From Solea solea (taxonomy: Eukaryota > Chordata > Actinopteri > Pleuronectiformes > Soleidae): a DNA stretch of 64,000 nt. The stretch spans positions 18,094,753-18,158,752 of the forward strand of contig NC_081149.1 in the NCBI RefSeq assembly GCF_958295425.1, given 5' to 3'. Within the stretch, counting starts at the first letter, position 1, and each line of letters opens with the position of its first letter. The notes under the pieces were generated by a model. The model saw only the letters and a program-made list of their open reading frames with translations. It was not told the origin of the DNA and did no database searches. The translations under genes and the position numbers were made by a program. Of this stretch, positions 27,236 through 40,800 are shown one piece after another.

Positions 27236-30200
27236 CCTTACCATAGTTTAGCAGCATAGAGTGAAACTATAGACGTCCTTATTATTCAAGGTTCAAGATT
27301 CCTTTATCAGTTGGGAATACTGAGTCAGTATATCTGTTTTCTATCTTCTGCCATTATTTGGTCACTAGTTCCTCATGGACTTGGAAAATCAGAACATCCT
27401 CATCAACATTTTAAACCTTTCCTTATTTTTATTATTTCAATATTTCTTTAAATATTTAACTTTTACTGCAAATTATCTCTCAAAGGAAATGAATTGATAG
27501 GGCAGATCATATGCACACACACACACATACAGGCCTCAGCTTTTCCAACTTCATTTACTTGTTGTCATTATGAACATTTTGACACCAAAAAGAACTAAAT
27601 TCGTTTGTTAGCTCCGGACAGCCTGCAGCTTTCAATGATGAATAAGGAACTTAATTAAAACGGAAATAACTTGATTACAAACGTTAGATTCCTGGAGTTA
27701 ATGTAGTTAAAGAATTAGCAGTGTTCACTGGTCAATTCTAATGAATATTTATGCTCGTAATAATAACACAGTGTATTATTCTCAACAATATTGTTGGTAA
27801 ACAATTTCTCTACTTGCCACTGCCTCTGATTGTGTTGCTCCTCATGAAAATCGGTTGTTGTGTTTTTTTTTTTTTTTAAATCTTATTTCATTTGTAATTA
27901 GACTTAATATATCCTGTTAATCCAGCTTGATCTCAACGAGATCATGTTACATGGGTCAATATCCTCCAGCCACTTTGCCTTTATTCCAAACATGGGCTTT
28001 GCATAGTAAACATCTTGCTGGTTATTTGTTGTAATCCTCATTTTCCAGGCTTTTACCTATTACATGCTATGACTGCAATTGTTTTTATTACCGAACTAGA
28101 ACTAGCCATAAAAATAAGATTGTATTGTCATAATATTACCTCCCTATCACAAGATTATCACCTTATTATTACTGCGTTGTTACTGTGCTGTAAAGTGAAG
28201 TGTTACCATACGTGATTTTCTGTCTTCGCTCCATTTCTCGACTGGAAAAACTGGTATATAAGATTTTTTTTCCCTTGATTAACAGGGTACAGAAATAGCC
28301 AGCTAATCCAATGCCCTGCCATTTTGACATTTCCTCTGTTTCCTCCAGCTGGCACAACTATCACAGGCAGTGTAGAGTACTGTGATGAGGCTGTGTGATT
28401 CCGCTGTGATTCTGAATTAGATAATGATACGGACAGGGGGAAAAAAACGGAGAATAGAGTTGGTTATCTTTGAAGAAACAACCTCGTGCACAAATGGTTT
28501 GCCGTAATAATCAATAACATCAACTCCATCAGTGGAAACGGTGAAAAAGATGAGACTTTTTGTCCCAACTGTATCGGCACGACACAGCACAGCACAGCTA
28601 TTATTTCTCTCATTCTAGAATAGATTATAAAACCTGTAGGTTTTTTTTGTTTGTTGGTTTTATTTTGTTTTTCAGATTTAAGCAATATGCCACTTTTGTG
28701 AATGATGGGTTGTTAAGTCCCATGGCATTTTTCTCGTTTTAACAATTTATCTTGAAATAATCTTAATTTAGGACATGTTTTACTTAAATCCACAAATGTC
28801 AACCTCATAGAGACATTGGACAAAAAGTCAAGCAGACCACAAAATTTTCTGGGTACCGTCTGTGACAAACTCCATATCTGCTTGTTCTGGTGGACTAGAA
28901 TTTGTGCACTAACAACCTGACATGTCATGTTATGTCATGTCATGTTATATTGTGTTTTTACTTCCTTTTTTGGAACGAAATCAATAATTGTGTCCTTGTT
29001 TTATTTAAATATATTGATTTTTCTATTTTTATTTGATCCATTCAATACATTTTTGGAGTGTGGTGGCTGCCCTCACATACTCTCCTGTTTGTTTTTGTGA
29101 TTGGAAACATTTGAAATGAGGCATTATTTCTGTCCCCTTCGGAATTATGTTTAATTTCTGCAAGCCTGCTTTGCAATTAGACAGTTATAAGATCAGCTGA
29201 GGTTCAGCAGCTCCGAGTCTGGCTGTAGTTTGCTCTGATTGAACTAAAAATCAGTCCTGGTTGTTAAATAGACGCTGACAGCCCTTACCAGCGCAGACTC
29301 AAAGGAACCTATGGGCAAACACTGTGTCTGCGTCCATACGCCATGAAATGATGTTGTTCAGCAACTGGCTTTAAGTGGATCAGAGGTAACATGTTTAATT
29401 TTATACTGTACATCAGAGTTTCCTAAACGTTTTATATAGAGACCCACTTTTAAAACACAACAAATCACTGTGACCCAGTTCATGATATAAATTGTGGCAA
29501 GACCACATTTTTTACATAGTATAATATAACACGTCTGATTCTTTTATTACCATTTGTGTTACATCTAAATAGGTGGACAAAAATCCAGCAAACGTGTTTG
29601 TCAATACACCCAGAAAATGCTCTGGGACCATTTGTGGCTCGTGAGTCAGTCTCTGGGAAAAACTGATAATCAGATAATTGATAAGGGATCACAAAGATTG
29701 TCATTGTTTCATTTTGGGGGAAAATTCAGTTAGAAATATACAGCTGGTAAACCACTCGGGTTCATCATTTATGATGAAACCTTGTAATGGGGTCAGAAAG
29801 GCAGCTGTGCACCAGGTTCCCCCCACTTCACCCCACCCCCCGATACTCCATATCTATGTATAGACAGACATTAATACTGTGAATATACAGCAGATAATCA
29901 TGCAGTAGAGGATTCATTTAATAAACACATTCAGTGAACGTTTGACACTTGCATGTACACAATTCAAGTAAAGGTTTGTTTTTTAGTCCTTCAGCTGTGA
30001 AGACTAAAAAAAAAAAGAGTACAGACAATAACGGTGACAGATTGTGTTCCTGTGATTTGGAGTTTTGTTTGTTTGTTTTTGAAAGCAGTTGCTGTTTTCC
30101 TCAATCCTCTGGTTGCTAGGGAGCAGCATTTAAAGTATCCAAGATTAGATATTAATGCCTAATATTCTTTGTTCAGTTCTCTCGGAGCGACGCTCTGCCT

Positions 30201-32113
30201 TCTGGGCTGTGATCTTAAACACCAGAGCAGAGATAAGTCTGTTTCTCTGGTGTCATTTCATCACTGATGTTAATGACATTGTTAATCACTCAATCTATGG
30301 AAGGTGTTGACACGGCGACGTGAGGCTTTCTCCATCATCTTACCTTGTGTGCAGGTGTTTCTAGTCAATGTTGGTGTTGTCCAGCTTTGCTTTTCTTCCA
30401 GATCTCCCAGTCTTTTAGCCAAACTGCTGCATGTTTCTCTTCCTTTAGCTCTTCTCTTCTGTTATGGGTAGAACCACCTTGTCCTCCTGAGGCATGACAG
30501 TAGAAGGCTACAGGGAACCTTGTCCCTTTCTCTACTCACGGAGGAGAACATTAGAATGTCTTCTATTGCTGTTCTTCAAAAGTGTTGTTCCATTGATATC
30601 CAGTTACCCAGAGACAGAAAAGTAGAAAATGCCTTTAGTAAAGTGCTGAAGTAATAATTCTGACCCTTGAACAGGACTTCTGGGGTCCAATTCGCTGAAA
30701 AAGTCACTACCTTGCAGTTGATTTTGGAGTCATGGAAGCCTCTCTGTGTTCGTGTCTCACACTCTTGGTAAATCTGCTATCTGATCTCATTCTGCTGCAG
30801 ATCCCACTCCGTATCCCACATCAAATGAACTATTGCTCACTGCTCAGCGCTCGTCCTCCCCCTCCCTTTCACAGTGTCACTGTAGATGCTTGGCATTTGG
30901 AAATGACGTGCTCTTCCCTTACCAAGTGTTGCACCAACACTGATCAACAATGCTCAGAGCTGAAAGAGGTTTTTTTTTTTTTTTCCCCCAGTACTGATGT
31001 GCACTGGATGGACCAGGAAATAAACACATTCACTGAACAGATTTTTCCATTTCAACTCTTTTCACTTATCTACCTACACGGGAAGAGGTGTTACAAGTAA
31101 TTCACACTTGTGTACTCTGTTATGTTGTCTCTATTTTTGTAATTTACACAGAACAGATCACTGAGTGGGCGTTCATTTTGTGCTCTCCATTTTGACCAGC
31201 TCAGAAAGCAATTTGGTCTGAACATTTTTATTTCAAAGACGTAAATCATCAAGGTCTCACCGTAGTCTGAAGGATGAATCACCTGGACAGTATGAGTGTC
31301 TAAACTAAATCTCATGCAATAGTTTGTAATTCCTCTGTGAGCTTTGGTTTTGATGAGTCAGTCTAATCATGTCCTGATGTCCTCACCCAAATTAAATGGA
31401 GGCCACCACAGACAAAAAGACACCGGTGGATTGTGATTGTGACGCTGCAATATGATGAAGGAAGTCAGTCTGAGCATCAGCTTTCATAATATTGCAGGAC
31501 TAACATTTTATCTTTGGGATAGTTAGTGCTGTTGGATCTGTGGATGTTCTCGTTTTTGGTACATAATTTTTATGTCTTGTTTTAAATCAATCTGAATTTA
31601 TTGTGTTTTTGATAAGTACTCATATTTAAGGTCATTAAGGTCACAAAAGATGACCCAGATTTTTCCTTAAGATAAGTGAATAAGGGGAATATAAGGGGAA
31701 AATCTATTATTTTAAACTGTAAAATGACCATGATGTGTCATCATAGATTACAACATACTGTATGTTAAAATGAAATACACTGATAACAATGGTGCAGACA
31801 GTTTATTGACAAAATACATTTCTAAATACGGGCTGCAAACTCTGTTACTCTGTTAAACAGTTTGGTCGCACAATAACACAGCTCGCAGCACTTCAACACA
31901 CTAGCTGCCAGCACACTTAGAGGATTTGACTTGATTTAAAAAACGTGGGAGACCACAGACACAACAAACTTTGTGACTAATTTTCAATGCTTTAATGCTG
32001 AGAAAGCACAGACGAGACACTGGACCACACACAAATCTCCGTCCTGGTGATTTCAGAGAGGAGATTCCAGGGATTTGGGATCTCACAGAAACTTGTGGTG
32101 TCTGTTAAACCCT

Positions 32114-32235
32114 CACACTACAGGATCAGTTGGCCAGATAATCTGCTCATGTCAGCCTAAAATGGGGTGCACCCGTGATTGTTGGAAGGACCAGATCGGG
32201 ACCCAAATCTATCTGGCCAATTATCCTCTAGTGTG
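32114..32235. repeat. 122-bp inverted-repeat (MITE-like) element
   Basis: Arms 32114-32140 and 32210-32235 are near-perfect inverted copies beginning CACACTA and ending TTGGCCAGATA, with about 70 bp between them. This fits a miniature inverted-repeat transposable element, but I could not define target-site duplications. Confidence 0.6.
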
Positions 32236-32709
32236 TGCCACGCTGTAGCTGCAATGAGTCAGAAATGCTCAACATTAACAAACCATAAAAAGAAAGCCTC
32301 ACTGCTCCTCTCAAAAACATCTCAACCAAGGGAGAAGAAAATGAAGGGAAGCAATGGAGCTTCCACTAAGGTTAGTTAACTCAACATGCATGTTGTCAGT
32401 AGATATTTAAAGTATATAATATTTTATAGCCCGTTATTGTTGCATTGTTATCTCCCCTCGTCATGTGATAATTCTCCGCTGTTGCTTGGAGCTTCAATCT
32501 CCGCCTGTTGCCGACATGTGGAAATTATTCAAATAGGTTAGATGTTTATAAAAATAAAACAAAAGGTGGCACAGTTGTATATGTCTATGTATGTGCATGG
32601 ACACAGTGTAACTTCTGGTATGAATGCAGCTCCTTATTTTTGTGTTTGAGAAACTTTAGGTTCATTGCAGTAACTGTTAAAAATACTAAAATATGCTGTT
32701 GAATCACCT

Positions 32710-32731
32710 TTGTGTGTGTGTGTGTGTGTGT
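32710..32731. repeat. (TG)11 microsatellite
   Basis: Pure TG run in non-coding DNA. Confidence 0.95.
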
Positions 32732-32939
32732 CACTATGTAATTGTTACTGTAATACCAGGTCTTCAAGTCGGAGCACAGAGGACCAGAGGGGGTTGTGAA
32801 GTGTGCTATCAGGTCAGAAAGAGTCCCGAGTCCAACCAGTACGTTGTCCTGTGAGTTATTTAAAGGCTGCCCTCACTGTAGCAGCACAGCGACGGCCAGG
32901 CTCAGCCGCACCAAAGGGTTTGATCACCTTTCAGATTGT

Positions 32940-32942
<3 letters not shown>

Positions 32943-32975
<33 letters not shown>
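32943..32975. repeat. (CA)16 microsatellite
   Basis: Pure CA run in non-coding DNA. Confidence 0.95.
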
Positions 32976-32977
<2 letters not shown>

Positions 32978-34381
32978 GTCTCATTTCATTTCAAGTGTTA
33001 TGTCATGTTGAAGAGCACAGGATGTTTACTCGAAGCTCAGTGAGACTAGACATGAGCTTGAGTGACTCTGGATCAGGAGCGTGGCAGGTGTAACTGTCTG
33101 TTTCCTTCACTCTCGGCAGCAGTGCTGCCACTCATGCCGCTCACTGTGTCTGTGATTTAAAACTGCATATTCTCTGCTGTGGAGTTTTTAAATCAACCCT
33201 AGTGTTATAGTTTTTTTGACACTTTTAACAGTGTTTCCAAGTAAGAAATGTCCTTATTTGTATTCTGCCTTACATTGTGTTTTTGGCATTTATTGGTGTT
33301 GTCTTATTTTCTGTTTGTGTGTATTTTGTCAACTTTACTCCCCATTTTTTAAAACAAAAAAAATATATATTACTTTCATGCTCACCTTGGTCTAATTCAG
33401 GGGTCTCAAAATCAAATGACCTTGGGGTCACTGAGTGTCTAGTTTGGTCAGTAGGGGCCCAGTCAAGTGAAAAAAAGTAAAACAAATAATATTTTTATAT
33501 TATTATACCTATGATGATATTTCATGTAATTTCAAAACAAAAGTATTTGTTTTAATATTGAATAATAAATATATGACGCAAAATGAATCTATTAATAAGA
33601 AAATACACAGAAATAAATCATTATAACTTGATATTAAGAAGAAGAACTCAGGCATAAAGCTAACTAAAAGTGATAAAGGAAGACAAAGAAGAAACACTTA
33701 AGTTATAGATACAGAAGACTTTTGGCAGCCAACACTGCTGAAATCAGCGCGTGAGAATGGAGGAGAGGTGTTGTCCACCCACCTGACATAAAGAAACACA
33801 GCACAAACACAAGTCTCAAGGATTTTTTTAGGAAGCTATAATTCAACCAACCTGCTCCAGTTAGCTCACGTGCTCCAGAGGAGCCTCATCAACACCATCT
33901 TTCATGATAACAAAGTGCTCTAAGCACACACAAACACAAACACACACTGAGAGGCCATGTTCGCTCTGTGTAAAGTCCCTCAGTGTCAGACACGTGTACT
34001 AAAAAAAATATGAATGAACATTTTTCTGCTGTTCTCTTAGAAATGGGAGCATGTGGATATTAAAATAAAATCAACATGGTGGTCTGATCCTTGTGAAAAG
34101 TCTGTGTGTGCCTTTCCCTGACTGAGTTAAGAAACAGAGACCATCCCTTTTCCAGGCATGTCAGCAAACATGCTTCACATACCACAAAAGATTTACTTCT
34201 TCTTTATTTGCCGAGTAAGGTTCCATTTCAAAACATGAAACACACACTCTGGCCAGTTTGTCCATTATGCTGCCGTGGAAACACAGTATAAGACGACAGC
34301 CCCCGTAAAGCAAAGTCTCTGCCTGAAGTACATTTAAAAAGGTTTATTCTGAGGCTACAGAAACAGTTATATACTTATACA

Positions 34382-35304
34382 CAGAGGTGGAAAGATGACT
34401 GAAATATTCTACTCATGTAAAAGTACCACTATTTTGATAACATTTTACTTCAGTACAATTAAAGTACTGGTCTAAAAATGTTAAAGTAGCTTGTTTAAAA
34501 TGTACTCAGGGTAAAAGTTACTTAGTTACTTTTTTTTATCAGGATTGGGATTGTTTCTTGTGACGTGCAAAAAGGACAAGGGGACACACATCTCACATTT
34601 ATTGTTTTTTAATTAAAGGCAAACCTTTACAAATTAAAGTGCTGACGAAAATAAAATATGCAAAGACATAATGTATCAGTCAAAATGGGTCAAAGGTCAC
34701 AAATGCTTTAACTTTCTCACTCACCAATCCTGTCCTCGTCGTTCACCTGTCCTCATCATTCACCTATCATCATCATTCACCTGTCCTCATCGTTCACCTG
34801 TCCTCATCATTCATTCAGCTGTCCTCATAACTCACCTGTTCTCATCATTCACCTGTCCTCATCATTCACCTGTCTGTCCTCATCATTCATTCACCTGTCC
34901 TCATCACTCACCTGTCCTCATCATTCACCTGTCTTCATTATTCACCTGTCCTCGTCATTCATCTGTCTTCTTCATTCACCTGTCCTCATCACTCACCCAT
35001 CCTCATCATTCACCTGTCCTCATCACTCACCTGTCCTCAACATTCACCTGTCCTCATAATTTACCTGTCTTCATCATTCACTATCAAAGTTTCTGGTGTG
35101 TGAATTTTATTTTATCATTATTATTTCAGGCCAACATTTTTTCACTCAGTAATGGATGTGATTTAAAACGTAGAGAAGTAATGTCACTTCCAAATAAACA
35201 TAAGAAAAAGTACAATTACACATTTTTTACAGAAGAAAATACACAGAAAAACCTACTCAATTACAGTAACGCGAGTAAATGTAATTCATTACTTTCCACC
35301 TCTG
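34382..35304. mobile_element. hAT-like non-autonomous element, 923 bp, with perfect 8-bp TSDs
   Basis: The ends are perfect 13-bp terminal inverted repeats, CAGAGGTGGAAAG (34382-34394) and CTTTCCACCTCTG (35292-35304). The flanks 34374-34381 and 35305-35312 are identical 8-mers, CTTATACA. An 8-bp duplication with CAGAGG termini fits the hAT superfamily. There is no transposase frame. The left end shares more than 100 bp with the element at 50510-50764 in the opposite orientation. The interior has been expanded by a 17-bp minisatellite. Confidence 0.85.
34722..35083. repeat. 17-bp minisatellite inside the hAT-like element
   Basis: About 20 imperfect copies of a 17-bp unit CCTGTCCTCATCATTCA. 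It produces a spurious 225-codon open frame that changes frame register through the array, because 17 is not a multiple of 3. Confidence 0.9.
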
Positions 35305-36236
35305 CTTATACAAACATTTTTAAGCGTAGATTATATCAGCAGAAATGATCGATTTCTGCTGATAAACCCTGCCAAATGGTCCACAGCAAAGTGAACTGAT
35401 TTATATAGGATCATTTCTTATGGCTGTTCCTTACAGGAGGACAATATCAAACAGAAATTGTAACTTTCAGATGTGCTTTGTTGCTCTCACAGTCGCACAC
35501 TTGTTACTTGGAGCTCACACATAAGTGTTTCCCCTGATATGAGTCCACCTCGTTGGGCTCATCCTCACCATGACAAGTCTGTTGATGCCAAAATTGTTGT
35601 TTATATTTGTCTCAGGTGAACCACCCAGGATTCTTTTGTCGTCATGGAACCACTGACAAAACAACTTGCACGTATAGGTCACATGTCTGTGAACCTGATT
35701 CTGTTACAGTGTGATCGAGATTAAGTCTGAGCTGCTGTCACGGGTCACATGTGATTCAAAAACACAAACGCAGAGTGGCGTAATTGGTAAAAGCAGGCTG
35801 AGCAGCTCCTGTCCTGGGCTGGTCGCTGTAATTGATCTATGCATGACTAAATGGGCCACTTATTTTTGCAGTCTGAGCAGGTGCACCTCTGGTGTGCTGG
35901 TGTTTTCACACCACCCACTGATCGCTCATCGTGACTGGGTGTGTTAGTGGGGCAGCTCGACTTGGAGCAAACACTGCAGGTGCACATATACTCACAGAGT
36001 GCATCATGCACACAAAGTAATACAGAAAATAAAAAAAAAGATTATTAATAAAAAAGAACACAACTTATCAATTAACATTTCAATATTCACTTGCAATTGA
36101 CCTTTATTCACTGTAATGTTTCTGAATTAAGAAGACTTTGAAATATAGGTCACACTTTTTAAAATTCTATAGTGAAATATCACAGTTCTCTACGAGATGA
36201 TCTCTTCAAAACACTTGTTTAGTCTGAAAAACAGCA
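35305..36236. other. Non-coding stretch between two repeat elements
   Basis: No supported gene or structured feature was seen in this interval. Confidence 0.5.
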
Positions 36237-36800
36237 GTCTTGTATAAAGTACCTAAAAGGGATACTTGAGTAAAAGTACAAGTATCTTACCAGAAAATGA
36301 CTTTGGTAGAAGTTGAAGTCGCTTTTTATAATAGTACTTGAGTAAAAGTCTAGTAGTATATGACATGTACTGTACTTCAGTATAAAAAGTTATTTTCTGA
36401 CTTTTTAGAAGTAAAAGTAAAAGTATTTAAAAAGTGAGGAGTTTGGATTGAGCCATGGTTGCTCAATGGTCTTTCAATTGGAAGGTTGTGGGTTCAATTG
36501 CTGGCTCTGCTAGTCTATATGTGTCCTTGAGCAAGACACTTAACCCCATGTTGCAGCGTGTGAATGAGTATGAAAGATGTGTGAATGGGTGAATGGGCAG
36601 CTTACCAAGACTAGAAGAGCTCTATATAAATACAGACCATTACCAACTCTTCTTCTTCTCATTTTATTTGGTAGTAACGAGTAACACAGATAGTTAGAGG
36701 AGATGTAGTGGAGTAAAAGTAAAAGTTGCTAGAAATATAAATAACAAAGTACAGATATGTCAATTTTTCTTCTCAAGTACAGTAACAAAGTAAAACACTG
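36237..36800. mobile_element. Degraded AGTAAAAGTAC-rich repeat, interrupted by a SINE-like insertion
   Basis: The two halves 36237-36440 and 36660-36800 are rich in TTGAGTAAAAGTACAAGT and TGGAGTAAAAGTAAAAGTTG stretches typical of a teleost repeat. They are split by the element at 36451-36646. No intact terminal repeats are visible. It shares its AGTACTTTTACTT-type composition, but not alignable ends, with the hAT-like elements. Confidence 0.55.
36451..36646 (+). mobile_element. tRNA-derived SINE-like element (second family)
   Basis: An A-box-like TGGTTGCTCAATGGT and a B-box-like GTTGTGGGTTCAATTGC (36485-36501) are followed by GAGCAAGACACTTAACCCC. The 3' end is TATATAAATACAGACCATTA. These are hallmarks of a short repeat common in fish. 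It interrupts an older repeat, so it inserted later. Confidence 0.6.
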
Positions 36801-37869
36801 AAAAGCAGTCGAATAATTTAAGATTTAACAACATATTTATTATAATATTAGTGAACTGAAAACTGTGACTTCACCTGATCTGCCTGATGTTAAACTGTTT
36901 AAGAGAATAGAACATATATATATGTACATGTATATGTATTTGAAATATCTTAAAATGGCCAGAAAACCTCAACAGTGCAGGACTGTGTCTGTGATAACAG
37001 CTTCTCTCTCTCTCTCTCTTTCTCTCTGAGTACTGGGTCGTGTCACATGAGCAAATTCTCACACTCGCTTTTCACAGCAAAGGAAATACGAGTGTTTAGT
37101 TTTAATGAGGTGCCATATTCCTCTTTGAGAATGTGACACAGCAACATGGGAGTTCATCCATGAGGACACTGGGAGCTTTTATTTATAATTTACACAGAAA
37201 TCAGATCTTTGGATATAATGCACACACACATTAGGGCTCTCAGGGTGATCTGAGGGGAACTGGGCCGCCTCGCAGTAACGTCACGCACATCACTCGATGC
37301 TTTTTATTTATAAAAGACAATGTTAAATAATAAGAAGGACACAAGGAGCTTTAAAACTTCAGGTGGTGTAATGCTGAAGCAATTTTGAAAGAGAAAATGA
37401 GGAGCTAGTGCTACAATATGTTACACTATGCAGTTCACTGTGGGGAAAAAAACATTTCTATAGAAAAGCTAATGTTTCATGGCTCCCTCTTGTGGAATTC
37501 TGATGCTGTCTCTCTCTCTCTCACACACACACACACATACACACACAAAACACACACTGGTTTCCATGACTTCAGAGGACATTGCATTGACTTACATTCA
37601 TTTCCTGGAGACTTACTCAGACCTTAACCATCACAACTACTGGCCTAATCCTAAACCCTGACCTTAACCTTAACCTTAACCCTGACCTCAGTCTAACTTT
37701 AAAATAAGTCTTCACCTAAAAATGATTTTGAGGAAGTCAAGTCAACAAATTAATATAAAAGTTGCTCCTAATGTAACAATATGCATATTATGTAAACACA
37801 AACATTACACAGAGACACAGTAAAATAAAAAAACACCCCCTGTGAATTTCTCTCTTCTTCTTCTTCAGA

Positions 37870-40800
37870 TCAAAACGACTCAAATAGCTTCATTCTTTCT
37901 TGGGCTGAAAGTCCATCTTTCAAACTCTGCAAGACAAACACACATAAAGAAAATCAGAGATAAACGTGAACATTTTTACCTGTGAAGACGAGGCAGCTGT
38001 TGATTTTTTTTTATACTTCTTATTAATCCCATATTGTTAATATTCTTGTGTGCTTTATATAATTTGTCATCATATTTTGGAATCAGCAGTTTTACCTTTG
38101 ACCTCCCTCCTCTCTTCTTACATGGGAGTGGTAATTGTTCAGTTTTCTTCAGAAAAGCAGCGTCACTTGTGTTTGGCATGGAATCCTCTGAGGAAACATA
38201 GAGTTGAACATATGATAATTCAGTCAAATGACAGTTTTGAGAGTGAGAAAAGTTTGATAAAGCTGTTCATGGGTGGAATAAATTATTTGAAATGTAGAGC
38301 CATGAGAGTGGAATTAATCCTCTGGGTCTTCATTTCATGATGTGCTGATAAAAGACACCTGGCCACACTGTTCACTAACAAAATCAAGTGTGTGAGAGCT
38401 TTTCTAGTGTTGACACACAGTGATAAAGTGTCTCACTGAGGCTCTGTGCTGATGCGTCTCTGCCGGGAGACCAAGTGGCAAACTTGACACTGTCGCTGAG
38501 ATTGTTGACGTGATGATGCGGCTCGTCCTGGTTGTGCATGCAGAGAGCCTTCAGCTTGTTCTGGGCATATAATTTGTCCTGTTACACACACACACACAGT
38601 GACATACAATCACAGAGTTAAAACAAGTTGTTTATACACTTACGGATACAATTACGCACATGTAATGGAGAAATACCTCTGTTTAGACTAGAATAAAATA
38701 GAAATCTTTATCTCTTAGTGCTCACGTGCATGCACAGATCTTTGCCACAGGTGCACCCATGGTAATTTGCCGAGTCAAAGTTATGATTCATTTTACATGG
38801 TATTTTTAGTCGTGATTTAATGTAGTAATAATTGTGCAGAAGTCACAAAATAGACCGTTTTTCTTTTCTTTTGTTCATAAAAACGAGCAAAGTGAACTTT
38901 GAACTGTGACGTATTCTCAAATTTCACAAATTCAATACGATTTCAAACATTTTGAGTACTTTTTGCTCAGGTGTGCTTACATAGTTGGTGAAAATAAAAA
39001 ATAAATGTCATCTGATTGCCTAGGTTGTGCTGGAAGACACTCTATATTGCACATTCTTATAGCCTCTGTACTGTATGTTTTAACATAGTAATGGAAAAAA
39101 GCAATGGAGAAAAAGAACGAATGTAGGGATAGAAATAGAAATGTAGACAAAAAAAGTGTCAATACCTTTCGTGCAATCTTCAGCTCTTCCCTGAGTGAAC
39201 AGGCCTCCTGTCTGAGGAACTGTATCTCTGCATCTCTTGCCCTCAGAATCACCTGTAACATGATAAATAAAGTGATTAAGTCAACATTTAATGGCCCACT
39301 GTGTAACATTCAGGGGGCTTTATTTGGTGAAAGTGAATATAGCTGTACTGCCTATCAGCAGGTGTGTAACCGCTTTAGAATAAAAAATAATTGAATTTTC
39401 ATAGCCTTCGAATAAGCCTTTCATATGCACTTTAAGTAAGGGCCTTGTTTGAAATTGGACGAACCATTTAGACAGAACAATAACTCAAGCTCCAGGTCAA
39501 GTGGTCTCAAAGCATAAATAATTAAGGATAATTTCTTTATTGTACATAATCTTGCCAGTTACATAAACTGATATGATCACAACTGACTGTCAGTACTGGG
39601 AGATGAAAAAGTTAATTTAATGATGATAGTAGTTTGATACTCATTTTTACAGAACGTACCTCCACCTCATAGAAGTCATTTGGATGTGCGTTTACATGTG
39701 ATTGTTTCCCATTTAACGGGAACTGTAGCTCACACATTTCATCTGTCTCTCTCTTAAAGGAGACAGACACACACACACACACAAACAATGGTTACACTAT
39801 CAATTATGTCAATACAATTAAAGATGATTAAGATAAGGTTTCTGTAAGAAGAAAATGTCTAAACCTGTTTCTCTTTGAGCTCCTGGTTTTCTTTTTGATA
39901 TTGTGCCAAGGATCTTCTCTCCTCCTGAAGTTCTTGGCTCAGCTGAGAGTTTTCCAGGCATTTCTGAGTGTGCTGAACTGACAACACCTCCAGCTCCTTG
40001 TGCAATGACTGCATCTCTGTTCTGTGATGACAAAGCAGAAGCAATATGACATTATACCATGAGGCAAACAACCATTCTAATATGCTGAAGGGAAGTGATA
40101 AATACTGCATATGGTTAGACCAGGACTTATTTCTGTATGTTATTTTAGCAGTAGATAAATTTTTTTATTCTGAACTATCAATCCATATCAACACATCGAA
40201 ACCTTTATTTTGAAATTCTGTGAAATATCGATCACCACAAATATTTCTATTGTGATATCATGATTGAATATTTGCTTTTTCCCCAAAAAACTTCTAATAA
40301 GTATTGAATCATGCTTGAGAAAAAGGAAAAGTGGAAAAACACACCTTAATTGAAACTCAAAAGAGCAACGTTATATAATTATGATATAATAACTGCACTG
40401 CATGATGGACACAGTGTCTTTTGTGGTATAGTTAAATATCGATATAGGTAAAACTGCTGATCTTTACATCCCTCCAATGAGTATGTTCTGAGTTTTTAAG
40501 TTCATCTCATAGACATGAGAAAACTCTGTAATCCAGGCCTTGCTCTTACTGTATGATTACATGCACAGCTGTGTCCATGTTGTTGCTGTGGATCAGCACC
40601 ACACACAGCAGCCGGTGACACATGAAACCTGACTACAGCTCATGCAGTGTTAACTTGTTATCATGTTCACATGTAACTGGGGGTGTGTTTTCATTCTCCT
40701 AATTAGTTCATTAGCCAATTATCAAACTTCATTTAGGATGTGTAGGATTTCAAGCTTCAAATAATGTCTCCAAGATTATTTTTCAACATCTGCTTTCACG

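Larger units (their letters stand above)
26588..34373. other. Non-coding interval upstream of kcnj12-like
   Basis: About 7.8 kb with no supported coding exon on either strand. It probably contains the kcnj12-like promoter and non-coding first exon, which I could not place. Recognised contents are an interspersed repeat fragment at about 27117-27235, the inverted-repeat element at 32114-32235, and GT and CA microsatellites at 32710-32731 and 32943-32975. Confidence 0.55.

Noticed and set aside
9005..31755. Shared 24-bp string GACCATGrTGTGTCATCAkAGATTA-like at about 9011 and 31727
   Set aside because: Similarity is short and flanks diverge; possibly remnants of an old repeat, not enough to call.
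34722..35083. Possible CRISPR-like array of short repeats
   Set aside because: The units are contiguous tandem copies without unique spacers, in a vertebrate genome.
34671..35348. 225-codon open frame rich in SPVLIIHLSS-type repeats
   Set aside because: It is the translation of a 17-bp minisatellite inside a hAT-like element, shifting frame register through the array, with no start context or splice support.
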